Positions 20,544-32,830 are shown, counted from the first letter of the stretch. The stretch is DNA of 64,000 bases from Ailurus styani (GCA_002007465.1 LNAC01000682.1:768584-832583); one strand, 5' to 3'. Made by a program: numbers and translations. The notes: a model not told the origin generated them from the letters alone.

Positions 20544-21700
20544 GGTACCAGAAACTGCAGCTGGGAGGGAATCAGGTGAGCAGGTAGAGACGAGAAGCAG
20601 AGATGGGAGAAGATTCAGGGCTGATCTGGTGAATATAGGGTTGCTATAATGAGGAATATTCTGTATATTTTAAGGTGTTTGTAATTAAGAAAAAAATCTG
20701 CTGCCACCAGACTTTGATAAATTCTACCACTAATACAAAAGGTAGTTCAGGGTAGAAGAGGAGGCAGGCAAGGCCTAGGCTAAGGATGAAGTTCAGCACA
20801 GTGCAGAGGGAGGAAGCAGCTCAGGGAAGCAAATGGGGTTGACACAGTTCACAAGGGACCATCCACACCCCAGCCCACAGCTTCACCGGCATCTCAGCGT
20901 CCTGCCCAGTGTTGGACACAGAGAAGACAGTCACCTATCCCCAGCCATCCCAGCTGCTGAATGACCTTGTCTGCCTCCAATGACCCCCAACCTGTAGATA
21001 AAAACCCTCTCAAGCCTAACAGATGGGCAGTGTCCCTTCTTTTCTGAACATGATAATAAGTTTATTTTCTCAACAGTGAGGTCAGAGAATAGTGTAGGCG
21101 AAACAAAGAAACATTTTTCTTTTGCCGATATTAACTGACTCGTACAGCTGCATTCTGGGTATTGTGCTAACCAGGTCTTTCCTTTTTTCCCCTATCTTAG
21201 CAAAAAAAAGTGCAGGTAGCTGAGCGATGGGTGTGTCTGTGCTGGGGGAGGGAGGCAATGGGAAGGGTGAGGGAGAAAAGGTTATAAGGATCACAGAAAG
21301 CCCGTCCTATCAGGCAAGTGGTCAGCAAATGCATGTGGAATGAATTTCAGCCCGAGATGACACTAGACATTATATAAGTCACGGGCCAACAGCTCAAATA
21401 CCTCCAGTCGGGACTGAGTGAAGAGAGATGGGTAATGAGGGGCCGCTGCTCCCAGGAGGGCTGGTGCCCTTTCTAAGTAAGAGCACTAGCCTCTTCTCGG
21501 CTCCAGATAATTATTGCCAAGCAGGTACGCGAGTCCCCTGTGGCTAGATCTTCTGATTTTTTCCCCCCAAGAAAAGCCAGAAATGTGAATTTTCGTACAA
21601 AAATACCCATTTGAAATACTGGAAACCAGTTCAAACAATTTCAAACGCTACCCTAGTCAATAAAAATGCATCTGTAGGCTGGATCCAGTCCCCTCGTTAG
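20542..21700. other. Unique sequence, no gene or clear repeat
   Basis: Nothing recognisable is present. Part of 21530-21660 is AT-rich and repeat-free. Confidence 0.45.
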
Positions 21701-21707
21701 GTGTAGA

Positions 21708-21897
21708 ATAGTGGTTCTCAGACACAAGTAGGCATCGCTGCAGTCTGCCACAGAACTTAGCATTACAGGTATACTGGCCTCCACCCCCAGAGTCTCTGAG
21801 CTGGCAGTGGTGGGGTGGAGGCCAGACCCGTGCCTGTCTAGCAAGTTCCCAGAGGTGCTAATGCAGCTGGCCCTGGATGACCCCAGAAGAGCCACTG
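21708..21897 (+). mobile_element. MER5A hAT-Charlie transposon, nearly complete
   Basis: It begins 'tagtggttctcagacacaag', has 'ccacccccagagtctctgag' centrally and 'agcaagttcccagaggtgct' later, and ends 'agagccactgc'. Order and length (about 189 bp) fit full MER5A with its inverted ends. Confidence 0.9.
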
Positions 21898-23844
21898 CTT
21901 CTATTGACCACCAGGCCCTCCAGCTTCTCTCTGCCCCGTCAAGGACTGCTGGGGTCTGCCCTCTTTTTTAGGGTCTCCTGTGAATAAAGTTCTGTGTGTG
22001 CCCGCTCTCTATTTAGAGCCTGCCTTTGGGGCATGTTTTTAAAATAGAAGCACAAGGCTCTAATTCTTGGGCTTTTTCATTTCCTGATAATATGTTCCTG
22101 GCAAGGTCTGGGCCCTAAGCACCACATTGTCTTCTCTGAGTCCCAAACCAGAAGATTATCTCCTACAGAATCAGGAGCCCTGGTATCCAACTGCATTTGA
22201 TCATGTTAATATTAGAAGAAATCCAATATAAATCCTCTCCATGTCAGGGGTTCTGCAAGGTTGCTCTAATTGCCTGAAGCTTAAAACACATGTTTAACCT
22301 CTTCTGCCTTCAAAGTCAGTTCCAACAAGGCCAGAGGAGATGTCTAAACCCTTGAGGTTCTCATTAGAGCAGAAGGGCACAGTTCTAATAACTCAGGGAG
22401 GTTGGAAGAAGTAGCACATGCTTAGAGAATGATGCTCACCCAGGATTTCCACTGTGACTTGTGTCTTCTCAAACCTGGAATTACAGAGCTGACCAGATCT
22501 TGTCCCTAACACAGGCCCTGACTAGGAAGCTGTAAACCCCCTTCCTCCAATGTCTGCAGAGAATGGTGTGGAGATTATACTAAAGACCGAGTTTGTAGGG
22601 TGGCTCAGAAAGCTAGAGATACAGGACTCTAAGGGCCCAGGGTGACCAGGCACACATACCTCTCATGACAATGGATCTGAGAACTTAATCCCAAAAGTCT
22701 CCAGTGCTTCCTCTCACCCCAAATGCCTGCCTATCTTGGCCTTGAAATCTCCTGACACTTCCTCACTGATGAAACCTAAAACTAGCAGGCAAGCCTACAG
22801 TAACCATTCATGTCACTGTTTGGCATCTGGGAAAGGCCACAGCCTAGGTCAGGATGTCACAGAGCAAGCAAGCTCAAGCAACTGGAAACAAGATGGTGAC
22901 AAGGCCAGGGCTCTGAGTCTGGAGGGTTCCACCGGAGAAGCTTCTAACTCAGACAGCTCCTCTGGCTGAAGAGTGAGGTTCCTGGCCTGGACCTTCACGG
23001 ATGAAATCTAGCCTGGGAAGTTCGCCAAGATTCTGCTCTTGGAAGCCTGCCACTGGAGCCCAGGCTTCCCAAATCCCTCACCTCTCCCCCTCCCCCGATG
23101 TCTCTGGCTTGAGGTCTTTATCCCCTTTGACTGGGGTCTGGGGCTGTGTTTCTGCAACTGTGGACCTTGCGCTGAGTGGCCCCCTGCTGCAGCTTACGCC
23201 CACCTCCCCTGTCTGAAATCAGGAATCCTGGACTTGGTAGACCCTAAGGAGTCCTGTATCTCATCTCTAAAATGTGTGTAATGGTGACTGAGAACCAAAC
23301 TGGACAGTAGCCTCGAAGTTCTTGGCAACCATAAGCACCAATCCATCAGAAGGTGGTGTCTGTGGACCCGCTCTTTGTGTCGTTTCACCCAAGTGTTCTG
23401 GTTCCCTTCAGAGTATGCAGCAAAATCTAAGCACGGTTCCCTCCAGCAATGATGTGCCCAGGGAAGAATTGGAAGGGAGGAAATGTAATTTGGATAAAAG
23501 AAACTGGGTAATGGTAGAACAAACAAACAAACAAAAAACAAAACCCATGTTTTTGAAAGGAATCAGCTCTGAGGGCAGGAATCACTTTGGAGGCAGGCAG
23601 AGTCTCCCCCCTCCACATCCTCTGTCCCCACCCCTTTGGGCCTTCTCAGAGCCCGCACAGCTTTACCTGTATGGATGACCCAAGGGAAGGGCCACAGAGA
23701 AGGCCAGCTCCAAAGCCTCCTGCCATGTCCTGTCCATACCAAGGACTCACTGGGAGTCACCAGATGAGAGGTCAAAGGCTGGCTATAAAGAGGCACTGGC
23801 AGTGGGCCCAAGGGCAAAAGCATGTGAGGACACACTTAAATGCC
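21898..23844. other. Long unique stretch, no gene seen
   Basis: A (AAAC)n run lies at 23519-23546. Interval 22040-22420 is repeat-free with mixed AT content and might be conserved. No exon is supported, although 23000-23700 is GC-richer and shows overlapping frames on both strands. Confidence 0.4.
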
Positions 23845-23985
23845 AGTCCTGACACCACTGTTAAGAGCTGTGGGTATTCATCCAGTGACTTCTCCTTGAG
23901 CCTCAGTTTGTCCATTTGTCAAATTGGGATAAGGATGCTCATCTCACGCTGTCTTTGTGAGGACAGCAGAATCCACCTGCATGAG
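23845..23985 (+). mobile_element. MIR SINE relic
   Basis: 'gtgacttctccttgagcctc', 'agtttgtccatttgtcaaat' and 'tgggataaggatgctcatct' match the MIR core on plus. Confidence 0.8.
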
Positions 23986-23989
23986 CTTC

Positions 23990-24430
23990 TGCCTTAGAAG
24001 AGGTTCCCCAGAGGCAGAAGCAGAGCCTGAGACAGATTGGGTGTATGTGGTTTATTAGACAAATACCCTCAGGAGAAGAGAAACAAGGGAAACAGGATGG
24101 GTTAGGGGATTCTACTAAGCCAGGAAATGGTTTAGCTTTATCCATGAGGAGTTCTGGAGCATTCATTGCCTCACAGCCTTGGGCCTTCGTAGAGGCCAAG
24201 GGCAATGGGCTTTTGTACCTTCAACAGTCAGTTGTTGTCTACAGTCTGTCCGTAAGTAGAGAGGGAAGGGAAGCATGACAGGGTAGCCTTCTGAGAGAGT
24301 CAACTCCCATTCTGCTGAGGGCAATCCTTTGGAGGAGGCAGCTGTGAGTACCTTAGAAACAGTATGCATAGCAGCTGAGCTGTGCACCCCCTTGGTGAAG
24401 GAGATTCAAGTGGGCACCATCACAGCTGCT
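23990..24430. repeat. Unnamed ancient repeat, copy 1 of 2
   Basis: 'gcagagcctgagacagattg' followed by 'gtgtatgtggtttattagac' resembles the sequence at 28205-28290 ('ttctgagatcaggcctggag', 'gcatggagtttatctgggag'). The two probably descend from one interspersed repeat. The family is not recalled and the boundary is approximate. Confidence 0.4.
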
Positions 24431-24741
24431 TTACTTCTTTTTAGTACTTCCAGCAAGAAAGCACCTCACTCAGTTGGTTCAGAGGCACACCTGCCTCATC
24501 CTGACTTTGGTGCCATCCTGAGCTGCATCATAGCAAGACTCTAACGGGTGCCCTATACACACAGGCTCATAACAATGCCATAGGTGTACATGTCCCACTC
24601 TCTTAACCTCAGAGGACAAAGTCAGAGAGCAGGGTTACTTTGCCAGGAATAGTGGTGGATTCACACTGACCAGCCACATCCCTGCTTTCCACAATTCCTA
24701 ACAAGTGGCTGTTCTCAAAATGTTGAGATCATGGCATAGAG

Positions 24742-24905
24742 CCTTGCTTCCCAAAGTGTAGCAGATGGAGCAACAGCATGGGCATCCCCTGGGCACTTTC
24801 TTGGAATGCAGACCCTGAAGCCCCACCCCTGAGCTGCTGACCCAGAACCCAGTCTGACAAGCTCGCAAGATGATCCACGTGCACACTGAAACATAATATG
24901 GCTGG
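24742..24905 (+). mobile_element. MER5A hAT-Charlie relic
   Basis: 'gcttcccaaagtgtagcaga', 'ctgaagccccacccctgagc' and 'agtctgacaagctcgcaaga' follow the MER5A consensus order. Confidence 0.75.
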
Positions 24906-25029
24906 GGTGGACACTTCCCTTCCCCCTCCTCCCACCACACCACCGGCTCACCTCCACTGGAGTCCTTATTGCTTTTGCTGAAATTTTCACACTTGACTTT
25001 TTGTGTCCAAAAAAACAGTGGTGGGATGA

Positions 25030-25225
25030 AATCAATAAGGAGTCTGGAGACCTACAGATCGGGGTTTGAAACCTGGCTTTGTCATTGGCTAGCAAGTCGT
25101 CCACCACTCTTGAGCCTTTATTTCTTCCCAGGGAACATGGAGAGGATACTTTCTACCACACAAGGTCATTGGGAGCCAAAGTGGTTAAAACATCTAACTC
25201 TGTCCCAAACACATAGTAGCCAGGA
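25030..25225 (+). mobile_element. MIR SINE relic, near full length
   Basis: 'gacctacagatcggggtttg', 'aaacctggctttgtcattgg', 'gagcctttatttcttcccag' and 'cccaaacacatagtagccag' match MIR from its core to its 3' end. Confidence 0.8.
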
Positions 25226-26049
25226 CAAAAAAATTCCTGAGTCTTAGCTTAGTGTTTGTGTGGTAATATTGAGGAAATTTAACTGAAGTGAACTGAGTTG
25301 AAGCAGGCTGACTTTCAGCCTCCAGCGAAAACAGAATGTCTGCAAGGAGGGGAAGGGTTTCAGAAACTTTGATCTCCCTGCTTGTTTCTCTTGCCCTTGA
25401 TGGTTTTCACATTGTGTCTTCAGCTGTTGACACCCAAAAGTATTTGTCCCTGCCTTGCAGTATTCAAGAGGATGGATGGAGATTCATGGGGACAGAGATT
25501 GAAGCCAGAGGCCAGGTGGCCTTAACATTTGGAGCTCACAGGCTGACCTCTAGACTTCAAAGAGAATGTAGCAAACTGATGGCATGTTAAATTCAACCCT
25601 GGCTTCTATCTTGTTTGGTCTATACCAGTTTTTAATATTTTTTAATTACCGGAAGACTTTTAAAACTCAAAAGAATTTAGGGGAAAAATCATTTGACTTT
25701 CTGCCTTTTATTTTAAATCATACGAACATCACCCAACCCCCACTGCCTGGCAACCACTGGCTGGAGCCAAGAGCAGCTGCTGTCTTTGGCAGGGCCTACC
25801 CTCTCCACTTTGCCACAGTCCACACCTTTCCCTTTTGTCACCCTCTGTCACCACATATGTTCTCCGTTTGCCCTCAACCCACCTGTCTTTCTGGCCTCTC
25901 CTTGACTGACACTTGGAAAAATCAGAAGATCCCAGTGAATTTGAGAAAGACTTGGGCCTTCTATAATCCATGGAATGAGGCTTCGGATGAATTGTGTCAT
26001 CCTCTAATGTATCAGAGAGGTCTGTCAAGATGCAGTATTTTACGTCTCA
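25226..26049. other. Unique sequence, no gene seen
   Basis: An open stretch of 157 codons at 25584-26057 is the longest frame nearby. Its product has no domain-like pattern and there is no splice context, so it is not annotated as a gene. Confidence 0.45.
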
Positions 26050-26225
26050 CTATTTGAACACCTAGGGTATGCCAAGATTGTCTAACTTTCATATTTTATC
26101 CTTATGGTGGTTCTGTTAAGTAGGTTAAGTTTTATGCATAAGAAAAGAAGTACTGATAAAGGTAAATATGTTGCCCACAGTCACACCAGCAGCAGAGCCA
26201 GGATTTGTGGAAGAGAGGATCTGGC
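26050..26225 (-). mobile_element. MIR SINE relic
   Basis: 'tttatccttatggtggttct', 'gttgcccacagtcacaccag' and 'cagcagagccaggatttgtg' match reverse-complement MIR. Confidence 0.7.
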
Positions 26226-27489
26226 AGACCCCTGTGTCCCTAAGCCCTTGCCTATGGGCTTAGCTTCATATCTGTGCACATACCAGGTTGCAAGAAGATA
26301 AAACCTCATGGAATAAGAAAAAAAAAGAACCAACTAATTCTACTATCAATTATTTATAAGTTTTGAAACCAGTTGAAAAGAAAGGGAAGAAAATCAATTA
26401 GTAACAAATGTTGGTAGATGCTTACTCTTTCATACACCCTTTAATTTGTAATTGACTCTCTTGAGCAAACTCTCCTCCTGAAGTGTATGCAGAGGTAAGA
26501 ATAGGCATCCTCTGGAGCCTACCACACACCTGTCAACAAGTGGAGTTGACTGAGGCCGTGAGCTGCCCACACCTTCAAATGGGTCCTGCTGCTAGTGACC
26601 AGCTTCCCCCACCTAGTCTTACTCAGCCATGGAACCTATGGTCCCCCTTGTCACCCAACTCTCATGCCATTTGACATTCTCTTCATTGACACTCAGAATT
26701 CCTCCCCTACCTCCCCCAGCCTGGAATGTTCCAAGAGAGTGGAGTGACTAGGACCAGCTAAGACTCCAAATCAGCTCTTCAGTCATAGTTTTATATTGCA
26801 TTATCACCCTCAAATTGTGGAGCCTCTTTAGGAAACATCTCTCAGCTTTCCATCTGCTGTGGGGTCTTGCTGTTTTTACACACTGACAGAATGTTAACAG
26901 TGGAACAGGTTCTATTTCTGCATTCACATAGACCCATCTCCTCCCACGGGGATTCCTTCTTCAGTATCCCTGACAGAATGGTGATGCAGCCTATCCATGT
27001 ACTTTTGGAAATATGAAACATATTACCTCAGGGGGGCATTCCGTTCTACATTTCAGAGCTCTGAGTTTTAATAAGCCCTCTTTCAACCTTCCTGAAATCC
27101 ACTTCATTTTTATACCATTCATCCATCAGCAAACCTGTGTTAGTATAGATTCATTTTGTATGACATAATTTTACAAGTTTCAGAAACCCCAAACAAATTG
27201 ACCTACCCCCCAAAAGGCATTTAAAAAAAATATTTTCAAGTGAGACTTATCCTAGAGTTTAAAAATGCCACAAAGGACCTGGTGGTGCTCCCATTATAAT
27301 TTGTCTGCCATATTTTTGCCCCATGTATCTTCAAGCAATCCTGGTAGCTCCTGGGTTATCCTTTGTATAAGCAAAATGGTTGCTGTGGTTCCAGGCCTCT
27401 TATCTCATCCTCCAAAAGAACCAGGAGCAACTCTTTTGTTAGCTTTCTCCAAGTCCCAAGACTCACTCTTATTGGCTCAAGTTGAGTCA
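26226..27489. other. Unique sequence, no gene seen
   Basis: No exon or confident repeat is visible. Several AT-rich patches occur around 27100-27240. Confidence 0.4.
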
Positions 27490-27622
27490 TGTATGGATGT
27501 TAACTAGATTTATTGTGGTGATCATTTCACAATGTACACAAATACTGAATCACTATGTTATACACCTGAAACTAATATAATGTTATATGTCAGTTACACT
27601 TGAATAAAATTTTTTTAATTGA
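27490..27622 (+). mobile_element. LINE-1 3' end, severely 5'-truncated
   Basis: 'tttattgtggtgatcatttc', 'acaatgtacacaaatactga', 'tatacacctgaaactaatat' and 'tgtcagttacacttgaataa' form the last ~120 bp of an L1 3' UTR, followed by a degraded A/T tail. Confidence 0.85.
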
Positions 27623-28169
27623 GATAGGTACCTTTCTCTTGGACCAATCACTGCAGCCAAAGGGATGAGATACGGAGTTGGGATTGGAAGATGGAGATGG
27701 TATTGTCCATCTGACCCAAACCAAAAAACCTGAAATGGAGGAAGAATAAATTCTCTAAAGGAAAGTGATGATGCTGTTAGCAGGAGAGGCGAGGGGAATG
27801 GATCCTGGGGAGGCAGCCACAAATGTCTTCCATAAGCCTCTGCTTTGTGACAGCCACCATGTTGGTTACTGAGCATGGCAAGTTGAATAAAACCCAATCT
27901 AAGGAAGCTAATAGCATGGTAGGGTCACTCATTGTGACTTATGGAGTTCTCATCAGTCCCCCATTCTGGAGTGGAGAGAACATATCCACCTTTTACGAGG
28001 CACCTTCTGGGCATTTGAAGACACCTTTCCCACCTCTTCAAAAGCTTCCCCTAGTTAAACATCCCAGGTTAGTCTGGTTGTAAGCCCTCTGACTAGGTGT
28101 GCAAGGTTCAGATTATGACAGTCCCCTCCTGTGGGTGACATGAACACAGGGCACAGAATTGAACCTGAG
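27623..28169. other. Unique sequence, no gene seen
   Basis: 'accaatcactgcagccaaag' near 27643 echoes the CCAAT words of the unnamed repeat at 18640, so the first 100 bases may be a fragment of it. Confidence 0.4.
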
Positions 28170-28500
28170 CTCCAGAAACGATGGTACTGCCTTAGCTGGA
28201 ACCCTCTCCTCCTTGCAGCAATAGATTCTGAGATCAGGCCTGGAGTGCATGGAGTTTATCTGGGAGGCGGTCCCAGGAGATACCAGTAGGGAGGTAGGAA
28301 AGACAGCCAATGCAGAGTGGCCATAGGTTATCACCGTGGACAACCAAGAGCCCGAACCTCCCAGGGAATTTTGGGAGACCACATAAGTCATGCTGTCAGC
28401 ACTCCCTCAAGGACAGGAGGCTGGAAAGCTATTCCCCAGCTCCCACTTGTCCTGAGGTTAGACCTTTCCGAGGGTCCTCTTCCAAAGTGTCAAAGCCTTG
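28170..28500. repeat. Unnamed ancient repeat, copy 2 of 2
   Basis: Shares an ordered block with 23990-24430, including the 'gag(a)...tttat' word and the following 'cccaggaga' / 'cctcaggaga'. No coding signal. Confidence 0.35.
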
Positions 28501-28504
28501 AAAA

Positions 28505-28835
28505 ACAAGACTGAGAAACTGTCAGAGATTGGAGAAAACTAAGCACACATGATGGCTAAATGCAACATAGTGGTCTAGATTAGATCTTGGAACAAAAAAA
28601 GAACCTTAGCAGAAAAGTGGTAAAATTTGAATGAAGTGCATAGTTTAATAAACAAGATTGTATGGATATTGATTGATTTATTGGCTTTGATAAGTATGCC
28701 ATGGTTATATAGAATGCTAACATCCAGGGAAGCTTGTATGAAAGGTATACTACAACCCTCTGTACTGTATCTGCAACTTTTCTGTAAATCTGAATTTATT
28801 TCAAAATAAAAAGTCTTTTAAAAAAATAAATGCTG
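28505..28835 (+). mobile_element. L1M LINE-1 3' end
   Basis: 'tagatcttggaacaaaaaaa', 'gccatggttatatagaatgc' and 'ctgcaacttttctgtaaatc' followed by 'tttcaaaataaaaagtcttt' are the terminal block of an old L1M 3' UTR. Confidence 0.75.
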
Positions 28836-28864
28836 GATCTTTCCAATGCAATAAAAGTCTACAA

Positions 28865-29045
28865 TAATGTTTTTGATGACTGCTTAGCATTTCATTGTAC
28901 AGAAATACCAAATTTTATGTAATAATGTCTAGATTTTCCCTCAAGTTTTTCTGTTTTAACCACATTGAAATAATAATTCTCTTAAATTCATTTTTGTGTA
29001 CTTGCCCTTAGGATAAATTCCAAAAGGTAGAATTTCTGACTTCAT
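28865..29045 (-). mobile_element. L1M LINE-1 fragment
   Basis: 'gcatttcattgtacagaaat', 'taaccacattgaaataataa' and 'ggataaattccaaaaggtag' are the reverse complement of a late L1 segment. Orientation is opposite to its left neighbour, so the two are separate insertions. Confidence 0.7.
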
Positions 29046-29091
29046 TTTAAATTCTCTTTTCCAGGGTCTGGGGGCTCCTGTGCCATTATTC

Positions 29092-29120
29092 TTGTGTCTT
29101 GTGTCTTGTGTCTTGTGTTT
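29092..29120. repeat. (TTGTGTC)n heptamer tandem repeat
   Basis: Four copies of the 7-bp unit, the last one altered to 'ttgtgtttt'. Confidence 0.9.
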
Positions 29121-29687
29121 TGCATCAAACTTGTGTCCAGTGCTGTTTCTTGAACCACACCCCAACATGTTAAACTCAGATCTCTAGGGGTATAGGTCTA
29201 GGAATCTGCATTTTCACAAGCAACCCAGTGACATTTGAGAAGGATGGTCTGATCTTGGCTTGAAAAAAAAACAAAAGAGAAAGAACTTAACAGGGTTGGT
29301 AGGTACCTAGGTTGGCCTGCAAGCTCTGCAAGGCCTGAAGTGACACCCCAAATGCCATCTTGGTCTTTATGGCTGAAGGGGCTACCATCCCAAGAGCAAT
29401 GACCCCACTCATGCAATCAGCAATTAGTTTTAGGGTGCAGACTCTGCAGAGCATTCTGGAGGAAAGCTCGGGTTGCAGCTAGGGTGGGTGGAGCTTTGTT
29501 CTTTTCTAATCCAAGAGCAGAGCAAGGTGGAAAAATGAGGGAGAAGCTGAACAGCCATCACCTCAGACTACCTCTCATCTCTGCAAACCCAGGAGCTGTG
29601 GATGGACATCACCTCTACTGCCTGACCTTGAAGAGAGGAGAGCAGTGTTTCCCTTGCCAGAAAAACTATCCTTCCTGCTTTTTAGAG

Positions 29688-29795
29688 TGACCAGTTCATC
29701 CTGACTTGCCAGGCCTTTTCTAGTTTTCACATTGAAAGTCCCATGTGCTGGGAAACACTTCAGTCCCAACAAACTTGGATGATCACCCCAAGTAG
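29688..29795 (+). mobile_element. Ancient DNA-transposon relic, copy 1
   Basis: 'agtgaccagttcatcctgac', 'ttgaaagtcccatgtgctgg' and 'gaaacacttcagtcccaac' form a compact repeat whose two ends are roughly inverted. The same family occurs at 36375-36500. Confidence 0.55.
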
Positions 29796-30214
29796 CCTGG
29801 AGAGAACCCTGGGCCCTAACTCAGAAACCTTCTTCCCCAACCATGTGGCTAGAACAAGTTCCAGACTCTGAGGTGTTAGAGGAGGAGTCCAAGATGCTCC
29901 CCGAATCCTCGATCTGACTCCCATTCATAACACCCCTCTTCTTGCTCCCAGCTCCTTCCTTCACCCAGGCAGCCTGCCTCAGCTCTCCAGCTGCCTTCTA
30001 GGCACCAGCCAACTCTTATTCAAATGCAAAAGTCAGTGCCACTATCGAGTCCTCCAGGTAAACACCTGCCCTCTCCACAGGCTGGTTGAGATGACAATAC
30101 CTCACGTTCCCTGTGTCAGAGCACTCAATCACTCACCAGGAGAGTTGGCTTGGCATGAAGTTTACAGAGGTGCCCCCAGCCACAGACACCTACCTCACCA
30201 AAGTCCTATTCTCC
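29796..30214. other. Unique sequence, no gene seen
   Basis: C/T-rich on plus, with no recognisable repeat or exon. Confidence 0.4.
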
Positions 30215-30390
30215 CATTAGCAGCCATGTGACTCTGGGCAAGTAATTTAACCTCCCTAATCCTCCCTTGCTCCATCTTTAAAATGGGTTTAATAATGTTC
30301 TTGTCTCATAAAGGGAGTACTAGATTAGATTAACTCACCACATAGTAGATGCTCATTGAATGTTCTTTGAATGAATGAATGCATGACTAT
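30215..30390 (+). mobile_element. MIR SINE relic
   Basis: 'gcagccatgtgactctgggc', 'aagtaatttaacctccctaa', 'aaaatgggtttaataatgtt' and 'gtagatgctcattgaatgtt' match MIR on plus. Confidence 0.85.
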
Positions 30391-30524
30391 GTAGAGTTGA
30401 AAAATTCAACTCAGAGCCAAAAGCTAGCCATTTAGGCAGCACTTTGTTTTTCTTTTCCTTATCCCATCTACTACCCTATCTCTCTAGACTTGTAACTTCC
30501 TTGACCACAGGTATACTTAACCTT

Positions 30525-30990
30525 CCCAGTGCTATGGACCCCACTGGCAGCTTGGTCACATAGACCCCTTCTCAGAGTAATGTTTTTAAGTGAATTAAAT
30601 AAAATAACAGATTATAAAGAAAGCTAGTTATGTTGAAATCATTATTAAAATATGAAATATAATTTGTGACACAGCACTGTATAGCTTCTATATTAACACA
30701 TTAAATAAAGTCTAGCAGCAGGTTTAGTCACTATTATTTGAAGTAACGCTGAACTTAATGATATCTTAAGAGAAGTTCAAAAACATTAACATTATATAAA
30801 AACATCCATGATTTTTCTTGGTGACAGTCCTGCTAATACTACACTTTGTTGCCTCTGTTGATAATTGACAGAAATACTAAATTTTACCTAGAGGTTAGTA
30901 GAAATAAAGATGGAATGGTTCAGCTACCCAAGTTCACAGATCCACTGACTTCTACCCTTGGGTCCTTGAGGGGAGGGGTCTATGAAGTCA
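30525..30990 (+). mobile_element. Ancient DNA transposon with GGACCCC-type inverted ends
   Basis: The left end 'gctatggaccccactggcag' and right end 'ttgaggggaggggtctatga' are inverted. Internal words 'ccttctcagagtaatgtttt' and 'aataaagtctagcagcaggt' recur in a common mammalian DNA-transposon relic. It has no transposase frame and would be non-autonomous. Family name not recalled. Confidence 0.6.
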
Positions 30991-31532
30991 CAGTCAGAGC
31001 AGACACATGTGCTGTGGGGCCTAAGGCTCATACAACTCAGGGTCCTCTCTTGAGTAAACAACACAAAATTACTAATACAAGATTAGGCATGACAATGAAT
31101 ACTTAAAATGAGAAAAGAAATGACAACAAATTATAAATAATGAAAGCTGACAACACAAACATCACAAAAATAAAAAAATAGCATTTTATTTTTATTAAAT
31201 AATTACCTGACTCTTGCCTACTATATTTTCCCTGCATTTATTTATCTGCTTTCTTTCTGATTGCTTCATGACATGACAACAATTTTATAATATTTTTCTA
31301 CAGAGCCAATAGAAAGACCTTTAAGTTTTTTTCTCTAACATGGTTGAGCAGATTATTTTTTTATTATCAACAATTTATCTAGGTTTCTTGTAGCTTCACA
31401 GCCCATTACTGATAAGGTCACAGACATTTTTAGGATGATTGTCAAACTTAGGGAATATTTTCCAAGATGGAAATCCTTCCAGGGTATTTCAGGTTTTCTT
31501 TTAGGGGGACAGGTTGTTTTGTTTTGTTTTGT
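30991..31532. other. AT-rich unique sequence, no gene seen
   Basis: 31100-31380 is strongly AT-rich. The run 'gttttgttttgttttgtttt' at 31517-31536 leads into the next SINE tail. Confidence 0.4.
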
Positions 31533-31698
31533 TTTTTAATATTTTATTTATTTATTTATTTATGTAAGAGCAAACACACCCACAAGTGGGAGGGGGGAGG
31601 CAGAGGGAGAGAGAGAAGCAGACTCCCGCCAGGACCCCAAGATCATGACTTGAGCTCAAGGAAGATGCTTAACAGACTGAGCCACCTAAGTGCCTCCT
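31533..31698 (-). mobile_element. CAN-SINE, shorter body
   Basis: On plus: 'aatattttatttatttattt' tail, 'gaggcagagggagagagaga', 'aagatcatgacttgagctca' and 'gactgagccacctaagtgcc' head, all reversed. It lacks part of the middle that other copies have, so it carries an internal deletion. No clean target duplication found. Confidence 0.9.
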
Positions 31699-32410
31699 CA
31701 GTTTTCTTCTGCAATGGCTCATCTTTATGTTCTGTGTCAGAGGCACTCATTAATGAGTCTATCACCCACACCACCACCAGAGTGGCCTTCTGGGAGGTTG
31801 ATGCCATCACATCTGAGAGAACTTCTGTTTTGATGAGGCATTGCAGAGAACTGAGTTTTTCACTCACACTTATATGTATCTGGCAAGTGGAAGGAGTTTC
31901 CTCCGACTACATGTCAAATCTTCTTCCTCCTCCACCCTCCACGTGGTTCTAGTCTGTGTACCATGGTACATGTTCACACTGTGTGACAATCTCAGGCCTT
32001 GCACCTTTGAGATGCAGTGCCCCCAGTGAGTCAGCTCGTGGGTGGTAAGAGAACTCTTGGATGAGATGATCCAGCATAATTTAAGCTAAACCCCAAAGTG
32101 ACGGTGAACTATGCCCTTCCGCACCCAACTGAATAAGTGGCTGACTCCTTTCTCCCTGGGCTGGATCCTCAAACTGCCTTTGGCTACCTTAGCTGCACCC
32201 CACCTTGGGGCAATGTAGGGGATGTGGGTGCGGGAAGAGGTATGTTTTGATGGACTGTGGTTAAACTACCATGGCTTTGCAAATTTTACAAAAACATGTT
32301 ACTTGCCAGCACTTTGTGAGGTGCTCCCCTGTCCTTGGAAGGGGCATGTGTAAGTAAAACATCCTTAATGAACATAAAGCTTCTGTGTCTCCAGCTTACA
32401 GAGATCAGCC
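31699..32410. other. Unique sequence, no gene seen
   Basis: No repeat or exon is recognised. Open frames here partly read through the SINE to the left. Confidence 0.4.
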
Positions 32411-32419
32411 CTGCTTCCA

Positions 32420-32830
32420 GCTGCAGGTAACAGAAAACAGCTTATTGCAGCTCCCAGAAAGCAGAATTCTTGCTAGCGCATATACTGGAAGTCAGAATTG
32501 GACAATTTGAAGGATTCATCCAGTAGTTCCCCCCAGGGGCCCAATTTCTCTCTGCCTTTCCTCTCTGCCCTCTACGCAGCCAGCTTCATCTTATACCTGC
32601 ATCCTCTCTGTTCTCGAGATGGGTGTCAGAGGCCACTGGCCATCAGCCTCCTCTGAGAACTTTCTCTGCATCTCCAGCCACTACCTCTTTGAGTCTCATC
32701 AGCCCAAAACGGGGTGCCCATCTGCCCTAAGCCAATCACAGGCCAGATCATTGGAATGACTTTCCACCCAATCACGTTGGCCCCTGGAGCTGAGGTCAAG
32801 GCCCCAACCTTGCTGCTGCCTCTCCAGGTG
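32420..32830 (-). mobile_element. Unnamed ancient interspersed repeat, copy 2 of 3
   Basis: 'gcaggtaacagaaaacagct', 'gtgtcagaggccactggcca' and the end 'aagccaatcacaggccagat', 'cacccaatcacgttggcccc' share order and motifs with copies at 18640 and 38470. The strand is arbitrary. Confidence 0.5.

Noticed and set aside
25584..26057. 157-codon open frame on plus
   Set aside because: No recognisable motif, signal peptide or splice sites, and a 99-codon frame overlaps on the other strand. Consistent with chance.
29092..29120. Possible CRISPR-like direct repeat
   Set aside because: Units are only 7 bp and contiguous with no spacers; simple tandem repeat in mammalian DNA.
31467..31952. 161-codon open frame on plus
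   Set aside because: It reads through a CAN-SINE in antisense; the lysine/arginine-rich middle is SINE sequence.
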